From: Bog-756 sp963839925
GTDB lineage: Bacteria; Actinomycetota; Acidimicrobiia; Acidimicrobiales; RAAP-2
Assembly: GCA_963839925.1 (NCBI GenBank)
Contig: CAWIWV010000002.1
Coordinates: forward strand, 496,001 to 560,000
DNA: 64,000 nucleotides
Direction of reading: 5' to 3'
Part shown: positions 15,789-23,958 of the stretch, one piece after another
Layout of the letters: each line of letters starts with the position of its first letter
Position numbering within the stretch: the stretch's first letter is position 1
Translations under genes and position numbers: made by a program
Notes under the pieces: model-generated
Told to the model about the DNA's origin: nothing
Seen by the model: only the letters and a program-made list of their open reading frames with translations
Databases searched by the model: none

Positions 15789-16901
15789 TCACGAAGAGAT
15801 CCCGACGATAGGGCCGACGAGCCGGGTCCCGATCATCGAGCCGTAGAACGCGGCGTCCCCGAAGGCGAACACCCCTCCGTTGGCGGACACCAGCCAGTAG
15901 CCCTTGCCGTCGGGGGTGGTCGCGATGCCGGTCACCGAGGCGTCGGCACCGCTCGAGGCCTCCAACCCGTAGAAGGCGGCATTCCCGAAGGCGAACACCC
16001 CGCCGTTGGCTGTCACCAGCCAGTATCCCTGGCCCGTGGGCGTGGAGACCATCCCGGTGACCGGTGCACCGAGGGTCGTCGAGGCCGTCGACCCGTAGAA
16101 GGAGGCGTCCCCGAAGGCGAAGATCCCGCCGTCGGAGGCCACCAGCCAATAGCCCTTGCCGTCTGCCGTCGACGCCATCCCGACGATCGGTCTGTTGAGG
16201 GCACTCCCGCCCATCGAGCCGTAGAATCCGGCGTCCCCGAAGGCGAACATCCCGCCGTCGGATGCGACCATCCAGTACCCCTTGCCGTCGGGTGTGGAGG
16301 TCATCCCGACGACCGGCTGGTTGAGAGGGCTCCCGCCCATCGATCCGTAGAAGCCGGCGTCCCCGAAGGCGAAGATCCCCCCGTCGGAGGCCACCTCCCA
16401 GTAGCCCTTGCCGTCGCCGGTGACCGCGATCCCTTTGATCGCCTGGTTGAGGGTGAACCCGCCCATGGAGCCGTAGTACCCGGCGGGGCCGAAGGCGAAG
16501 ACCCCACCGTTCGACTCCACGAGCCGGTACCCACCGCGGCCGCTGCCCGGATTCACGATGACCCGGACGATGACTGCCGTCGAGTGCGGATGCCCGGTCG
16601 ACGTCTCGGTCGTCGACAGGACCAGCGGACCTGCCGGGAGCGGGTCGGCAGACGTGCACGACCAGGTACGGGCGGCGGTGACCGTGGCGATGCACACCGT
16701 TGCGCCCGTCGAGGGATCGGTGACCGTCACCAGCGCCCCCGCCACTCCGGTCCCCGTCATCGTCGGCTTCGGTCCGACAGGTGATCCAGAGATCGGACTG
16801 GTCACCGTCGGCCGTGCGGTGGGGCCGGGGACGACGTAGGTGAAGTCGTCCGCCCGATCGGCCGCCGAGGTCCCGCCCACGGTGGTCACGAATACGATCA
16901 A
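15789..16901 (-). CDS. Truncated extracellular repeat protein (IPT/TIG remnant plus six 42-residue repeats)
   Basis: About 370 residues, no signal peptide, weak TTG start at 16901. The N-terminus looks like the last strands of an IPT/TIG Ig-like domain (VTTVGGTSAADRADDFTY). A second beta-rich segment follows (about 25-115), then six repeats of GKGYW-V-S-GG-FAFGDA-FYGS. The family is usually secreted and common in Acidimicrobiia; binding function is unknown. The missing front half, together with a broken LuxR gene in the opposite direction at the same place, suggests a rearrangement breakpoint near 16885-16900. It is probably a non-functional fragment, though the repeats themselves are intact. 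Confidence 0.7.
   Translation of the reverse strand: MIVFVTTVGGTSAADRADDFTYVVPGPTARPTVTSPISGSPVGPKPTMTGTGVAGALVTVTDPSTGATVCIATVTAARTWSCTSADPLPAGPLVLSTTETSTGHPHSTAVIVRVIVNPGSGRGGYRLVESNGGVFAFGPAGYYGSMGGFTLNQAIKGIAVTGDGKGYWEVASDGGIFAFGDAGFYGSMGGSPLNQPVVGMTSTPDGKGYWMVASDGGMFAFGDAGFYGSMGGSALNRPIVGMASTADGKGYWLVASDGGIFAFGDASFYGSTASTTLGAPVTGMVSTPTGQGYWLVTANGGVFAFGNAAFYGLEASSGADASVTGIATTPDGKGYWLVSANGGVFAFGDAAFYGSMIGTRLVGPIVGISS
15792..16538 (-). repeat. Six tandem 126-base coding repeats
   Basis: Six consecutive 42-residue units with the core GYW, GG-FAFG-A and FYGS. Units 2 and 3 are nearly the same (SMGGS-LN-P-VGM), which suggests recent unit duplication. Units 5 and 6 drift more. The count and unit length were read directly from the translation. 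Confidence 0.85.
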
Positions 16902-17088
16902 GACCCAGACCCAGGCCCTCTATCGCAAGCTTCACGTCAGCTCGCAACAGGAGGCCTTGGCTGCGGCGGGCGCCCTTCACCTCCACAAGGTGACGGCCAA
17001 TCCACCGCACGACCACCGAATGACCGTCGTCCAGCCACTCGGCCCATCGGAGGAGTCCGACGAGGATCGGGCCTCTTTGGAACTGTGA
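16886..17088 (+). pseudogene. LuxR-type regulator, 3' fragment
   Basis: The plus-strand reading NTIKTQTQALYRKL followed by HVSSQQEALAAAGAL is the recognition half of a LuxR/NarL helix-turn-helix domain. Nothing of the first HTH helix or any sensor domain lies upstream, where the sequence belongs to the opposite-strand TIG/repeat protein. About 45 residues follow the HTH to the stop at 17088. It is best read as a gene remnant left at a rearrangement point and is unlikely to be expressed as a working regulator. Confidence 0.6.
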
Positions 17089-17153
17089 CGCGAGACAACA
17101 GGTAGCCTGTCCCGCCGTCGGCCCTCACGAGAGGCTTCGTGGGACCGGCAAAC

Positions 17154-17241
17154 GGAGGTGTGCGAGAGCGGCCGAATCGGCACGACTGGAAATCGTGTGT
17201 GGGGAAACTCACCGTGGGTTCAAATCCCACCGCCTCCGCCA
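17154..17241 (+). tRNA. tRNA-Ser (anticodon GGA)
   Basis: An 88-base serine tRNA with a long variable arm. The acceptor stem GGAGGTG pairs with CGCCTCC, followed by G and an encoded CCA (17239-17241). The anticodon stem CACGA/TCGTG encloses loop CTGGAAA with anticodon GGA, reading UCC/UCU codons. The T-arm is GTGGG-TTCAAAT-CCCAC. It lies between the LuxR and MarR remnants, a usual neighbourhood for past integration events. Confidence 0.95.
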
Positions 17242-17302
17242 AATGGGCTTGACCCCCTTCAGTGGACCACTTTTTCGGACACCGTGAGAGCGGGCGTAGG
17301 GC

Positions 17303-17725
17303 TCAAGAGTCTCGGCTGATCCTTGTCCGGCCTTTGCGACGTTGCCTTGGAACCGGAATGGATTCGCCCCGCATCGCTTCCAGGCGGGACCACAGTGTCG
17401 TCAGTGATGCGATGAGACGTCCACGCTCGGCTTCCGACAGATCACCGACTGCCGTCGTGATGACCGCATGCAGGACGGGGAGCATCTGATCGACGGTGTC
17501 ATACGCCTCGTCCGTGAGGCTGACCAGGATCTTCCGCCGGTCCTCTGCGTGAGGCCGGCGCTCCACCAATCCTCGGCGCTCGAGGGTATCGATGAGAGAC
17601 GTCATGCTCGCGCTGCTGACCAGCAGCCGCTCGGCGATGACACGTGGTGCAAGTGGTTCGCCCGCACCCTCGATGATGCTCTGCCGGCGATGAGCAAGGT
17701 CGCCACGGCACGAGGTCTCGACCTC
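17303..17725 (-). pseudogene. MarR-family regulator, 5'-truncated remnant
   Basis: The minus strand reads AGEPLAPRVIAERLLVSSAS then MTSLIDTLERRGLVERRPH and DRRKILVSLTDE, the winged-helix DNA-binding core and wing of MarR proteins, followed by the C-terminal dimer helix. An in-frame stop at 17726-17728 cuts off the normal N-terminal dimerisation helix. The only ATG in frame (17605) would remove half of the DNA-binding domain. It is therefore probably a decayed gene. It lies 61 bases from tRNA-Ser. Confidence 0.65.
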
Positions 17726-17810
17726 TCAACGATGGGTGAACCCGAGGTGACGATCACAGAGGTCCATCGCCTGGTGCGATAACGCGCCAGGCGGATGTTC
17801 CACCGCAGAC

Positions 17811-18506
17811 TCAGGTCGGCGGGACAGGCAGCGACGCCAACTGGATCACGGAGAACACCAGGATCCCCACGCCGACTGCAATGAGCCCGATGCGAGCGCT
17901 CCGCACCCGGAAGTGGCCGCTGATGGCGACCAGGAAGAGCACGGTGGCGAAGTAGACGGTGATTCTCACGTAGTCGTCCGAACGGCTGCCATCGGTGGAG
18001 CCGTCGGCATAGAGCTGATCGGCCTTGTGGTTCAGTGCTGCTGCCGCAACCGCCTGCGGCTGCTTGTACTCCGGCATGTAGGTCGGCCCGGGCGGTGCAT
18101 CTGGGTTCGTCTCCGGATTGGTCGCCATCCAAGCATTGAACGCTGTACGGAAGTTCGGGGTGAACCGTCGTTCGGCGATCACTTCCTTCTGTGCGTTCCC
18201 GACGACGTACGCAACGAACCAGGTGTTGAACGTCGAGGAGTCGAAGTTCCGCTGGGACATCGCTTCCAGATTGTCGCTGCTGGCTTCGGTCCTCGCCGCC
18301 GATGCCTGCGCAAGCTTCAACCGCGACTCCGTACTCCACTTGGCTGACGAATAGCCCGACCACGCGGCGAGCACGGCCACCGCAGCAAGCAGGATCGCCT
18401 CGACGATGGCAATTCGCCGGTCGCGGTGCTCCTCGTCAGTCTTCTCCTTGGCGTGGCCGGCGATCTCCTTGCCCACCTCTGCCGCCGACAGTCCAGCTTC
18501 GGCCAC
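17811..18506 (-). CDS. Uncharacterised membrane protein with three membrane segments
   Basis: A 231-residue protein starting at GTG 18506 with a strong ribosome site (GAGGAGGGGGA). A charged head (about 1-31, many Lys/Glu/Arg) precedes a first membrane helix at about 32-50. A soluble, helical and then Pro/Tyr-containing middle (about 55-170) follows, then two C-terminal helices (about 178-198 and 203-224). No catalytic motif is recognised. It is divergent from another small membrane protein. Function unknown. Confidence 0.75.
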   Translation of the reverse strand: MAEAGLSAAEVGKEIAGHAKEKTDEEHRDRRIAIVEAILLAAVAVLAAWSGYSSAKWSTESRLKLAQASAARTEASSDNLEAMSQRNFDSSTFNTWFVAYVVGNAQKEVIAERRFTPNFRTAFNAWMATNPETNPDAPPGPTYMPEYKQPQAVAAAALNHKADQLYADGSTDGSRSDDYVRITVYFATVLFLVAISGHFRVRSARIGLIAVGVGILVFSVIQLASLPVPPT

Positions 18507-18570
18507 TCCCCCTCCTCACTCGACGATGCTCCAGGCAGATCATCCCATCATCGTTCGGTACGCTGCCGCG

Positions 18571-18948
18571 ATGGCCATTGTCACAAACCAGAGGATGGGG
18601 TGGCTTCGAGCGTCGGTCGGCGTTGCGCTGTTCGTGGCACCGAGCGCGCCGATGCGTTGGTCGGGCACGGAGGAGCCAAGCGGGTCTTCGCGTTTGCTCA
18701 TGAGGACGATCGGTGTTCGAGACATCGTCTTGGGCCTGGGTACCGTTGTCGCCGCAAGGTCCTCAGACGGCAGCGACGTCGTTGTCTGGAATTCGGCAGC
18801 ACTCGCGAGCGACTCGCTCGACACTGTTGTCAGTCTTGCCAGCTTTCGCTCGATCGGGAAGAGGGACTCGCTCCTTGCAGCCATGCTTGCATTCGTCTTC
18901 GCCTGCGGTGATCTCCAAGCCCGGGCCGCCGGCAGCAGTCAGGGATGA
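18571..18948 (+). CDS. Small uncharacterised membrane protein
   Basis: About 125 residues from ATG 18571 (ATG 18526 is an alternative). It shows hydrophobic stretches near 10-25, 47-62 and 103-116 and a central GVRDIVLGLGTVVA. That pattern is seen in small actinobacterial integral membrane proteins of unknown role. There is no clear ribosome site. It stands alone between the divergent membrane protein and the glycosidase-like gene. The coding call rests on frame length and hydrophobic pattern. Confidence 0.55.
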   Translation: MAIVTNQRMGWLRASVGVALFVAPSAPMRWSGTEEPSGSSRLLMRTIGVRDIVLGLGTVVAARSSDGSDVVVWNSAALASDSLDTVVSLASFRSIGKRDSLLAAMLAFVFACGDLQARAAGSSQG

Positions 18949-19116
18949 GCCCCGGAATCGGGCGGAACCAGGCTCCGACCTGAGGTCGTCGCTGAGTTGA
19001 TCGGGAGTGGCGCCGACGATCCCAACGGCGCCGAAGTCGCCCGAAAGTTCGGAGATCTCAATCTCGGCGGCCATCACACACCCGGTAGCAGAGTATCCGC
19101 CTATCCACCTCGAGGA

Positions 19117-21588
19117 TTGGGCGAGCCCCGTTGGAGCAGACATGCAAAAGTTGCGGTCATGTTCGCGGGAGCTGCGACGGTGGCGATGGCCTTGATGCTC
19201 ATCGTCGGGTCCCCAACTGCTTCGGTGGGCACACCACACCCGAAGCCTGCAGCGGTCGAAACCTCCCTGACCACGACGGGGAGCGGCCCGGCGACCAGGT
19301 ACGACTGCGCGTTGACCGTCCGACCGGCGGCCGATGCCTTCACCGGCGCGGACGCCAGTGGGTCCGAGATCGGTTGGGAGGGGAATCAACAGGGCGTCGC
19401 CACCTGCCTCGGTGGCGTTTTCTTCATTCAGGACGGCTCCTACCGCAACTACGGCTTCGGCATCTACGACGGCGAACCGATGACCTGGACCGACGCGGAC
19501 GGGTACCTCCCCGCGCAGATCACGTCGTTCAGCCGGGACGGCGCCCGGATCTCGATCACCGAATTCGCCGACCGGGTGGTTCTCTCCAACGCAGCGTTCG
19601 TCGCCGTCTACAGCAGGGTCGCGGTCACCAATCCGACCGACCACCCCGTCGAAGCCGATCCCGAGCCATCGCAGGGCCTGCTGTCACTGGCCACTGCTCC
19701 CGACACGGTGCACCCGCACACCACCGTCGACCACGATTACGTCATCGCCGCCGATCGCTTCGGAGGCACCTATCCGTGGCCCGCGCCGGCTGCGCTTCTC
19801 GCGGCCGGTTCGTTCAACGAGCACTTTGCCCACATGACGAGCTTCTGGAACAAACAGCTCGCGGGTATCACCGAGATCAGCCTTCCCGACCCATCGCTGG
19901 AAGATGCCTACCGGAGTGGGTTCATCTACACCCAGATCGCCCGAAGCGGCGACCAACTGCACGACGGGGTCAACGGTTACGAGGCCGAGTACAACCATGA
20001 CGTCATCGGCATCCTCTCCAACCTCTTCACCCAGGGCTACTTCACCGGTGCACACGGGTTGTTGCTCGAAGCGCGCGATGCGATGGAGACGCCAGGACAA
20101 GGCTTCTACGACGACGGAGTCTGGACGTATTCGGTTCCCTGGGCGATCTACTTGCTGAAGACCGGAGATCTGTCTTTCGTGAAGGCGAACTTCGATTCGG
20201 AAGGACCAGAAGGTGTCGACCAACCAAGCATCGAGGACACCGCCCACGCGATCGCCGCCGGCAGGACCAGCCCGACGGGGATCATGAAGGCCACCGACGA
20301 CATCGACACCCAGGGCTATTGGACGACCGACGACTACTCGGCCCTCATCGGCTTGGCCGCGTACCGCTATCTCGCCCAGAGGGTGGGAGATGCCGCCCAG
20401 ACGTCCTGGGCGACCGAGGAGTACCGCTCCCTCTTGGCGGCCACCAACAAGGCATTGGAGGCGACGATCAGCAAGTACCACCTCGACTACGTGCCCTGTT
20501 CCATCCTCCAACCGAACACTTCCAACCGTTGCAAGAACCCGGAGGACGCCAACTGGATGTCTCCCCTGGGTGCCTGGGCGTGGGACGGCGAACTGTTCGG
20601 AGCGCCCGTCAATGGTCCCGGTCTGAACATGATCGATGCCACCTACGACTACGGCTTCGGTCGCCTCAAGGGCAAGCTCCCACCCAACACGTTCGGCGGC
20701 TTCCCCGGTGACTACTACTCGACTGCCTACAACGCGGGTTACGGAGTCGCCGGCCTTGCCAGCCTGAGCCACCGGGATCAGGGGATCCTGAGTTACGAGT
20801 TCATGATCACCAACAGCCAGAGCGGCCCCTACTCGTGGTGGGAGAGCTCGTCTGCCCCTTCCGCACACAATCCATGGGTTGGACACCACCCAACCAGTGG
20901 CCAGGGAGCGTCTCCCCACGCCTGGGGCATGTCGCAGGCCAACGGCGTATTGCTTGCTTCGCTTGTCGCACAACGCGCCGACGGCGATCTCGTCGTGGGT
21001 CGAGGGATTCCCCAGCAATGGCTGGACGATGGCCGGCCGATCTCGGTCAGCAACTTCCCGACGATCGGTGGTCGGCGCTTGAGTATGACAATTGCACCGC
21101 ACAACGGGACGGTCTCGCTTTCGATTCACGGCCAGGCCCCGACCGGTCGGGTGCTCTTCCAGCTCCCCTCGTTCGTCCACGACATCGCGAGCAGCTCGGC
21201 GGGCCAGATCGATCAGACCAATGGAACGGTCACACTTCCCCCGGGTACGACGAGCGTCACCGTGCAACTCGGTCGACACCCGACATCACGAAACGTTCTG
21301 TGGATCGGCATCGTGCTCGGGCTTGTCGTTCTCATGGTGCTCGCCCTTGGATTCGGCCGTGCTCGAAGGAGTCGGATCCGTCGCGCCGAACCGACCACCA
21401 GCGACGAATTTCTGATCGTCTGTGGCTGCGGGTGCAGGCTTCACCGGGGTCTGGCACCTTCAAGGGGTGTACGAGTCGTCCAGCCACAGCTGTGCCGGCG
21501 CCTGACCTTCGACTCACGCGGCGATCGGAACGAAACCACCAACCCAGCGGAGCTCCTGTGTCCGAGCCGGCTGGCTGAAATCGACTGA
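19117..21588 (+). CDS. Membrane-anchored six-hairpin glycosidase-like protein
   Basis: About 823 residues if the start is TTG 19117, chosen because it gives a basic head (RWSRHAK) before the signal-anchor helix MFAGAATVAMALMLIVG; ATG 19159 is possible. An N-terminal beta-rich region (to about 250) is followed by helical repeats with YRSGFIYTQIARSG, EYNHDVIGILSNLF, YDDGVWTYSVPWAIYLL and MSPLGAWAWDGELFG, typical of (alpha/alpha)6-barrel glycosidases. A C-terminal membrane helix (VLWIGIVLGLVVLMVLALGF) and a basic tail follow. The last 75 bases overlap the convergent amidase gene. The sugar substrate is unknown; the family call is by pattern only. Confidence 0.65.
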   Translation: MGEPRWSRHAKVAVMFAGAATVAMALMLIVGSPTASVGTPHPKPAAVETSLTTTGSGPATRYDCALTVRPAADAFTGADASGSEIGWEGNQQGVATCLGGVFFIQDGSYRNYGFGIYDGEPMTWTDADGYLPAQITSFSRDGARISITEFADRVVLSNAAFVAVYSRVAVTNPTDHPVEADPEPSQGLLSLATAPDTVHPHTTVDHDYVIAADRFGGTYPWPAPAALLAAGSFNEHFAHMTSFWNKQLAGITEISLPDPSLEDAYRSGFIYTQIARSGDQLHDGVNGYEAEYNHDVIGILSNLFTQGYFTGAHGLLLEARDAMETPGQGFYDDGVWTYSVPWAIYLLKTGDLSFVKANFDSEGPEGVDQPSIEDTAHAIAAGRTSPTGIMKATDDIDTQGYWTTDDYSALIGLAAYRYLAQRVGDAAQTSWATEEYRSLLAATNKALEATISKYHLDYVPCSILQPNTSNRCKNPEDANWMSPLGAWAWDGELFGAPVNGPGLNMIDATYDYGFGRLKGKLPPNTFGGFPGDYYSTAYNAGYGVAGLASLSHRDQGILSYEFMITNSQSGPYSWWESSSAPSAHNPWVGHHPTSGQGASPHAWGMSQANGVLLASLVAQRADGDLVVGRGIPQQWLDDGRPISVSNFPTIGGRRLSMTIAPHNGTVSLSIHGQAPTGRVLFQLPSFVHDIASSSAGQIDQTNGTVTLPPGTTSVTVQLGRHPTSRNVLWIGIVLGLVVLMVLALGFGRARRSRIRRAEPTTSDEFLIVCGCGCRLHRGLAPSRGVRVVQPQLCRRLTFDSRGDRNETTNPAELLCPSRLAEID

Positions 21589-22515
21589 TTCGAAGTCGAC
21601 GACGTACGGCAACGGGTTGCTGATCGTCCGGTAGCCGTAGCGAAGGCGGCTGAGGTTCATGACCGTGTCCCAGATGGTCACTTCGGGTTCCGCCTCGGTC
21701 CCGACGATCTCTTGGATCGTCCCGGGCACGATGTCGAAGGTGTTGAGGATGTGCAGCGCAAGCCGCTCCGCATCGTCGGAGCTCTCCGCCTGCTCTGCGA
21801 GACGCACGAGCGCACACGCGCGAACGAAGCGCGCAGCGGGTCCCATTCCGGTCGGGAGGTCGTTCAACCCCTGGCCCTGGCCGAGTGGCGCGTACTCGAT
21901 GTCGCCCGCGCTGAACGGCTCGGGCCCCAACGCGGTCGCTCCGACGTAGTTCCGAAGATTGGTCAGATGCCAATCGAGATAGGGGGAGTTCGTCCCCACC
22001 CCGGTCGGATTGTCCACGACGTGGATCCCATCCGCATGGAATTCGATCGCGATCGAATGCTCTTTGTCGTGCATGAGACAGTGCAGCGGGGGAACAAAGC
22101 CCATGCCCGGATCGGCACCGATCACGTTCACCTGCCCGACCGCTGCACGCGCTTGCTCCACCGTCGAACAGGTCCCGAGCAGGAACGGGATGAGATCGAG
22201 CTCGGGGAGGTCGGTTCCGTCACCCTTGGGTTGCTGGTAGGTGCAGTACCCACCCGGCATGTAGAGGAAGTGGGCGGTGAGGCCCTCGGTGTTCATCCCG
22301 TCGAGCAGCACGTCAGGCTTGCCGAAGACTCCCATGCCCACGATGCCGTACTTCGACTCCCAACGCAGCGGGTCGGCCTCGTCGACGGACGCCTGTCCCC
22401 GGTAGTCGGATGGAAGAACGGCGAGCGCCGTCGGCATGCCCATCGGGAACTCGAGACTGCGGCCGACAACGACGGTGCCGTCTTCGGCCTCTGGAACCTT
22501 GAAGGTCAAGCACAC
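21514..22515 (-). CDS. Choloylglycine hydrolase-family (Ntn) amidase
   Basis: A 333-residue linear C-N amide hydrolase of the penicillin V acylase/bile-salt hydrolase family. GTG 22515 is chosen because it places cysteine second (M-C-LTFK). That Cys becomes the N-terminal nucleophile after Met removal, and a GGAGG lies 10 bases upstream. Other expected parts are GRSLEFP, the Asn-containing LLDGMNTEGL and GTNSPYLDW. The substrate may be an acyl-amide such as a penicillin or acyl-homoserine lactone; the sequence does not say. Its 3' end overlaps the convergent glycosidase-like gene by 75 bases. Confidence 0.82.
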   Translation of the reverse strand: MCLTFKVPEAEDGTVVVGRSLEFPMGMPTALAVLPSDYRGQASVDEADPLRWESKYGIVGMGVFGKPDVLLDGMNTEGLTAHFLYMPGGYCTYQQPKGDGTDLPELDLIPFLLGTCSTVEQARAAVGQVNVIGADPGMGFVPPLHCLMHDKEHSIAIEFHADGIHVVDNPTGVGTNSPYLDWHLTNLRNYVGATALGPEPFSAGDIEYAPLGQGQGLNDLPTGMGPAARFVRACALVRLAEQAESSDDAERLALHILNTFDIVPGTIQEIVGTEAEPEVTIWDTVMNLSRLRYGYRTISNPLPYVVDFESVDFSQPARTQELRWVGGFVPIAA

Positions 22516-22704
22516 AGGTTCTTTTCCTCCCTTGGGCCGGCCGCCGAACAGGGGTTGGACGGGTGTCAACTGATTCGACAGATCTGCGAACGACCTTGAG
22601 CCTCGAACAATGGGGTGGAACAGGGCCTTTCTGGTCGGAGCGGCTCAAGACCCGCACCCGTCGTGTCGACACTCAGGAAGGACGCCCCTTCAATCGAGGA
22701 TCGA

Positions 22705-23937
22705 ATGTTGCACCAGCAACCGTGGTTCGAGCTGTCTCATGATCGCCCCGGCGGCGCGGCGCGGGTGTGCTTCGTCCTTCCCCCGACGGAGTGCTACTCC
22801 GGTTCCACCGGCGGTGCGATCTCGACGGTCACCCGGCAGCTCACCCGCTCGTTGATCGAGCTCGGCCACCCGGTGGACGTGATCACACCCGACTGCGACG
22901 GGACCCACTACGCCGACGGGGACGTTCATGTGCTCGAGTACGGCACCCCGACGGGATGTGGAGGGGCCATCCGCAAGAGCATCGCCCACAAGGGACTCGT
23001 CCTCGAAGCACGGCTGCGGAAGTGGTCCTGGCCGGACTACGGCTCCTACCTCCGCAAGGTCCTCCGCCAACTCGACCAGCTCGTGACGCCCGACCTGGTG
23101 ATCGTCGCCAACGACCCCGAGCTCGCACACCGCCTTCACGGCGAGGGCATCGGACGACGCCAGGCGCTCTGGCTGCACAACCAGATGGAGGGGAAAGAGG
23201 CACGGCGGCTCCACGACCTCGCCGCTGAAGTCAGCCTGGTCGCCGTGAGCCAATCGGTCGCGACCTGGACCTCGAAAACGTATGGGATACCGGCCGAAGC
23301 GATCTCGGTGGTCCACAACGGCGTTGATCTGGAGGAGTTCCATCCCCGTGACGGATTCCTTCGTCCGACCAGCCCGGTGCGGGTGATCTGTCACGGACGG
23401 ATAGACCCCAACAAGGGTCACGACATCGCCGCACGGGCGGTGGCCGTGCTTCGTGGCAAGGGACTTCCGGTCACGTTCACCATGGTCGGAGCGGTCCAGA
23501 CCTTTGGCATCCCCGAAGCCCACGCCCGCGCCTTCGCGGAGGAGCTCGCCGCTGCCACCGCCGAAGCAGGGGGAACGTCGACCGGCCGAATCCCTGCCGA
23601 CCAAGTGGCCGCCGTGCTCCGCGAGCACGACATCGCGTGCGTGCTTTCCAAGTCCGAAGAGCCGTTCCCGTTGTCCCTCCTCGAGTCGATGGCCTCGGGG
23701 TGTGCGGTGATCACGACGACCAGAGGTGGGATCAAGGAAGCAGCGGGCGACGCCGGCCTGGTCGTCGGCGTCGATGATGTCGACGGGGTCGCGTCCGCCA
23801 TCGAGAGCCTGATCACCGACCCGATGCTCCTCGCGGAGCGAAAAGCTTCGGCGCGAGCCCGAGCTGAGTCGTTCACCTGGGAGAAGTCCGCGCGCACTCT
23901 CGAATCGGTGATCGAAGCGGCAGGGCGTCGCCGATGA
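22705..23937 (+). CDS. Glycosyltransferase family 4
   Basis: A 410-residue GT-B glycosyltransferase that probably adds a sugar to a surface glycan. ATG 22705 follows GAGGA by four bases. The acceptor half has GGAISTVTRQLTRSLIELGH. The donor half has SVVHNGVDLEEFHP, VICHGRIDPNKGHDIA and the retaining GT4 signature EPFPLSLLESMASG. It is followed after 21 bases by the two-domain hydrolase on the same strand, so the two probably form an operon. Donor and acceptor cannot be told from the sequence. Confidence 0.88.
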   Translation: MLHQQPWFELSHDRPGGAARVCFVLPPTECYSGSTGGAISTVTRQLTRSLIELGHPVDVITPDCDGTHYADGDVHVLEYGTPTGCGGAIRKSIAHKGLVLEARLRKWSWPDYGSYLRKVLRQLDQLVTPDLVIVANDPELAHRLHGEGIGRRQALWLHNQMEGKEARRLHDLAAEVSLVAVSQSVATWTSKTYGIPAEAISVVHNGVDLEEFHPRDGFLRPTSPVRVICHGRIDPNKGHDIAARAVAVLRGKGLPVTFTMVGAVQTFGIPEAHARAFAEELAAATAEAGGTSTGRIPADQVAAVLREHDIACVLSKSEEPFPLSLLESMASGCAVITTTRGGIKEAAGDAGLVVGVDDVDGVASAIESLITDPMLLAERKASARARAESFTWEKSARTLESVIEAAGRRR

Positions 23938-23958
23938 ACCCGCCCCGGAGTCGGATCG

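Noticed and set aside
17602..18363. Long minus-strand open frame of 253 codons
   Set aside because: It overlaps the membrane protein gene and MarR remnant in another frame and has no protein-like pattern.
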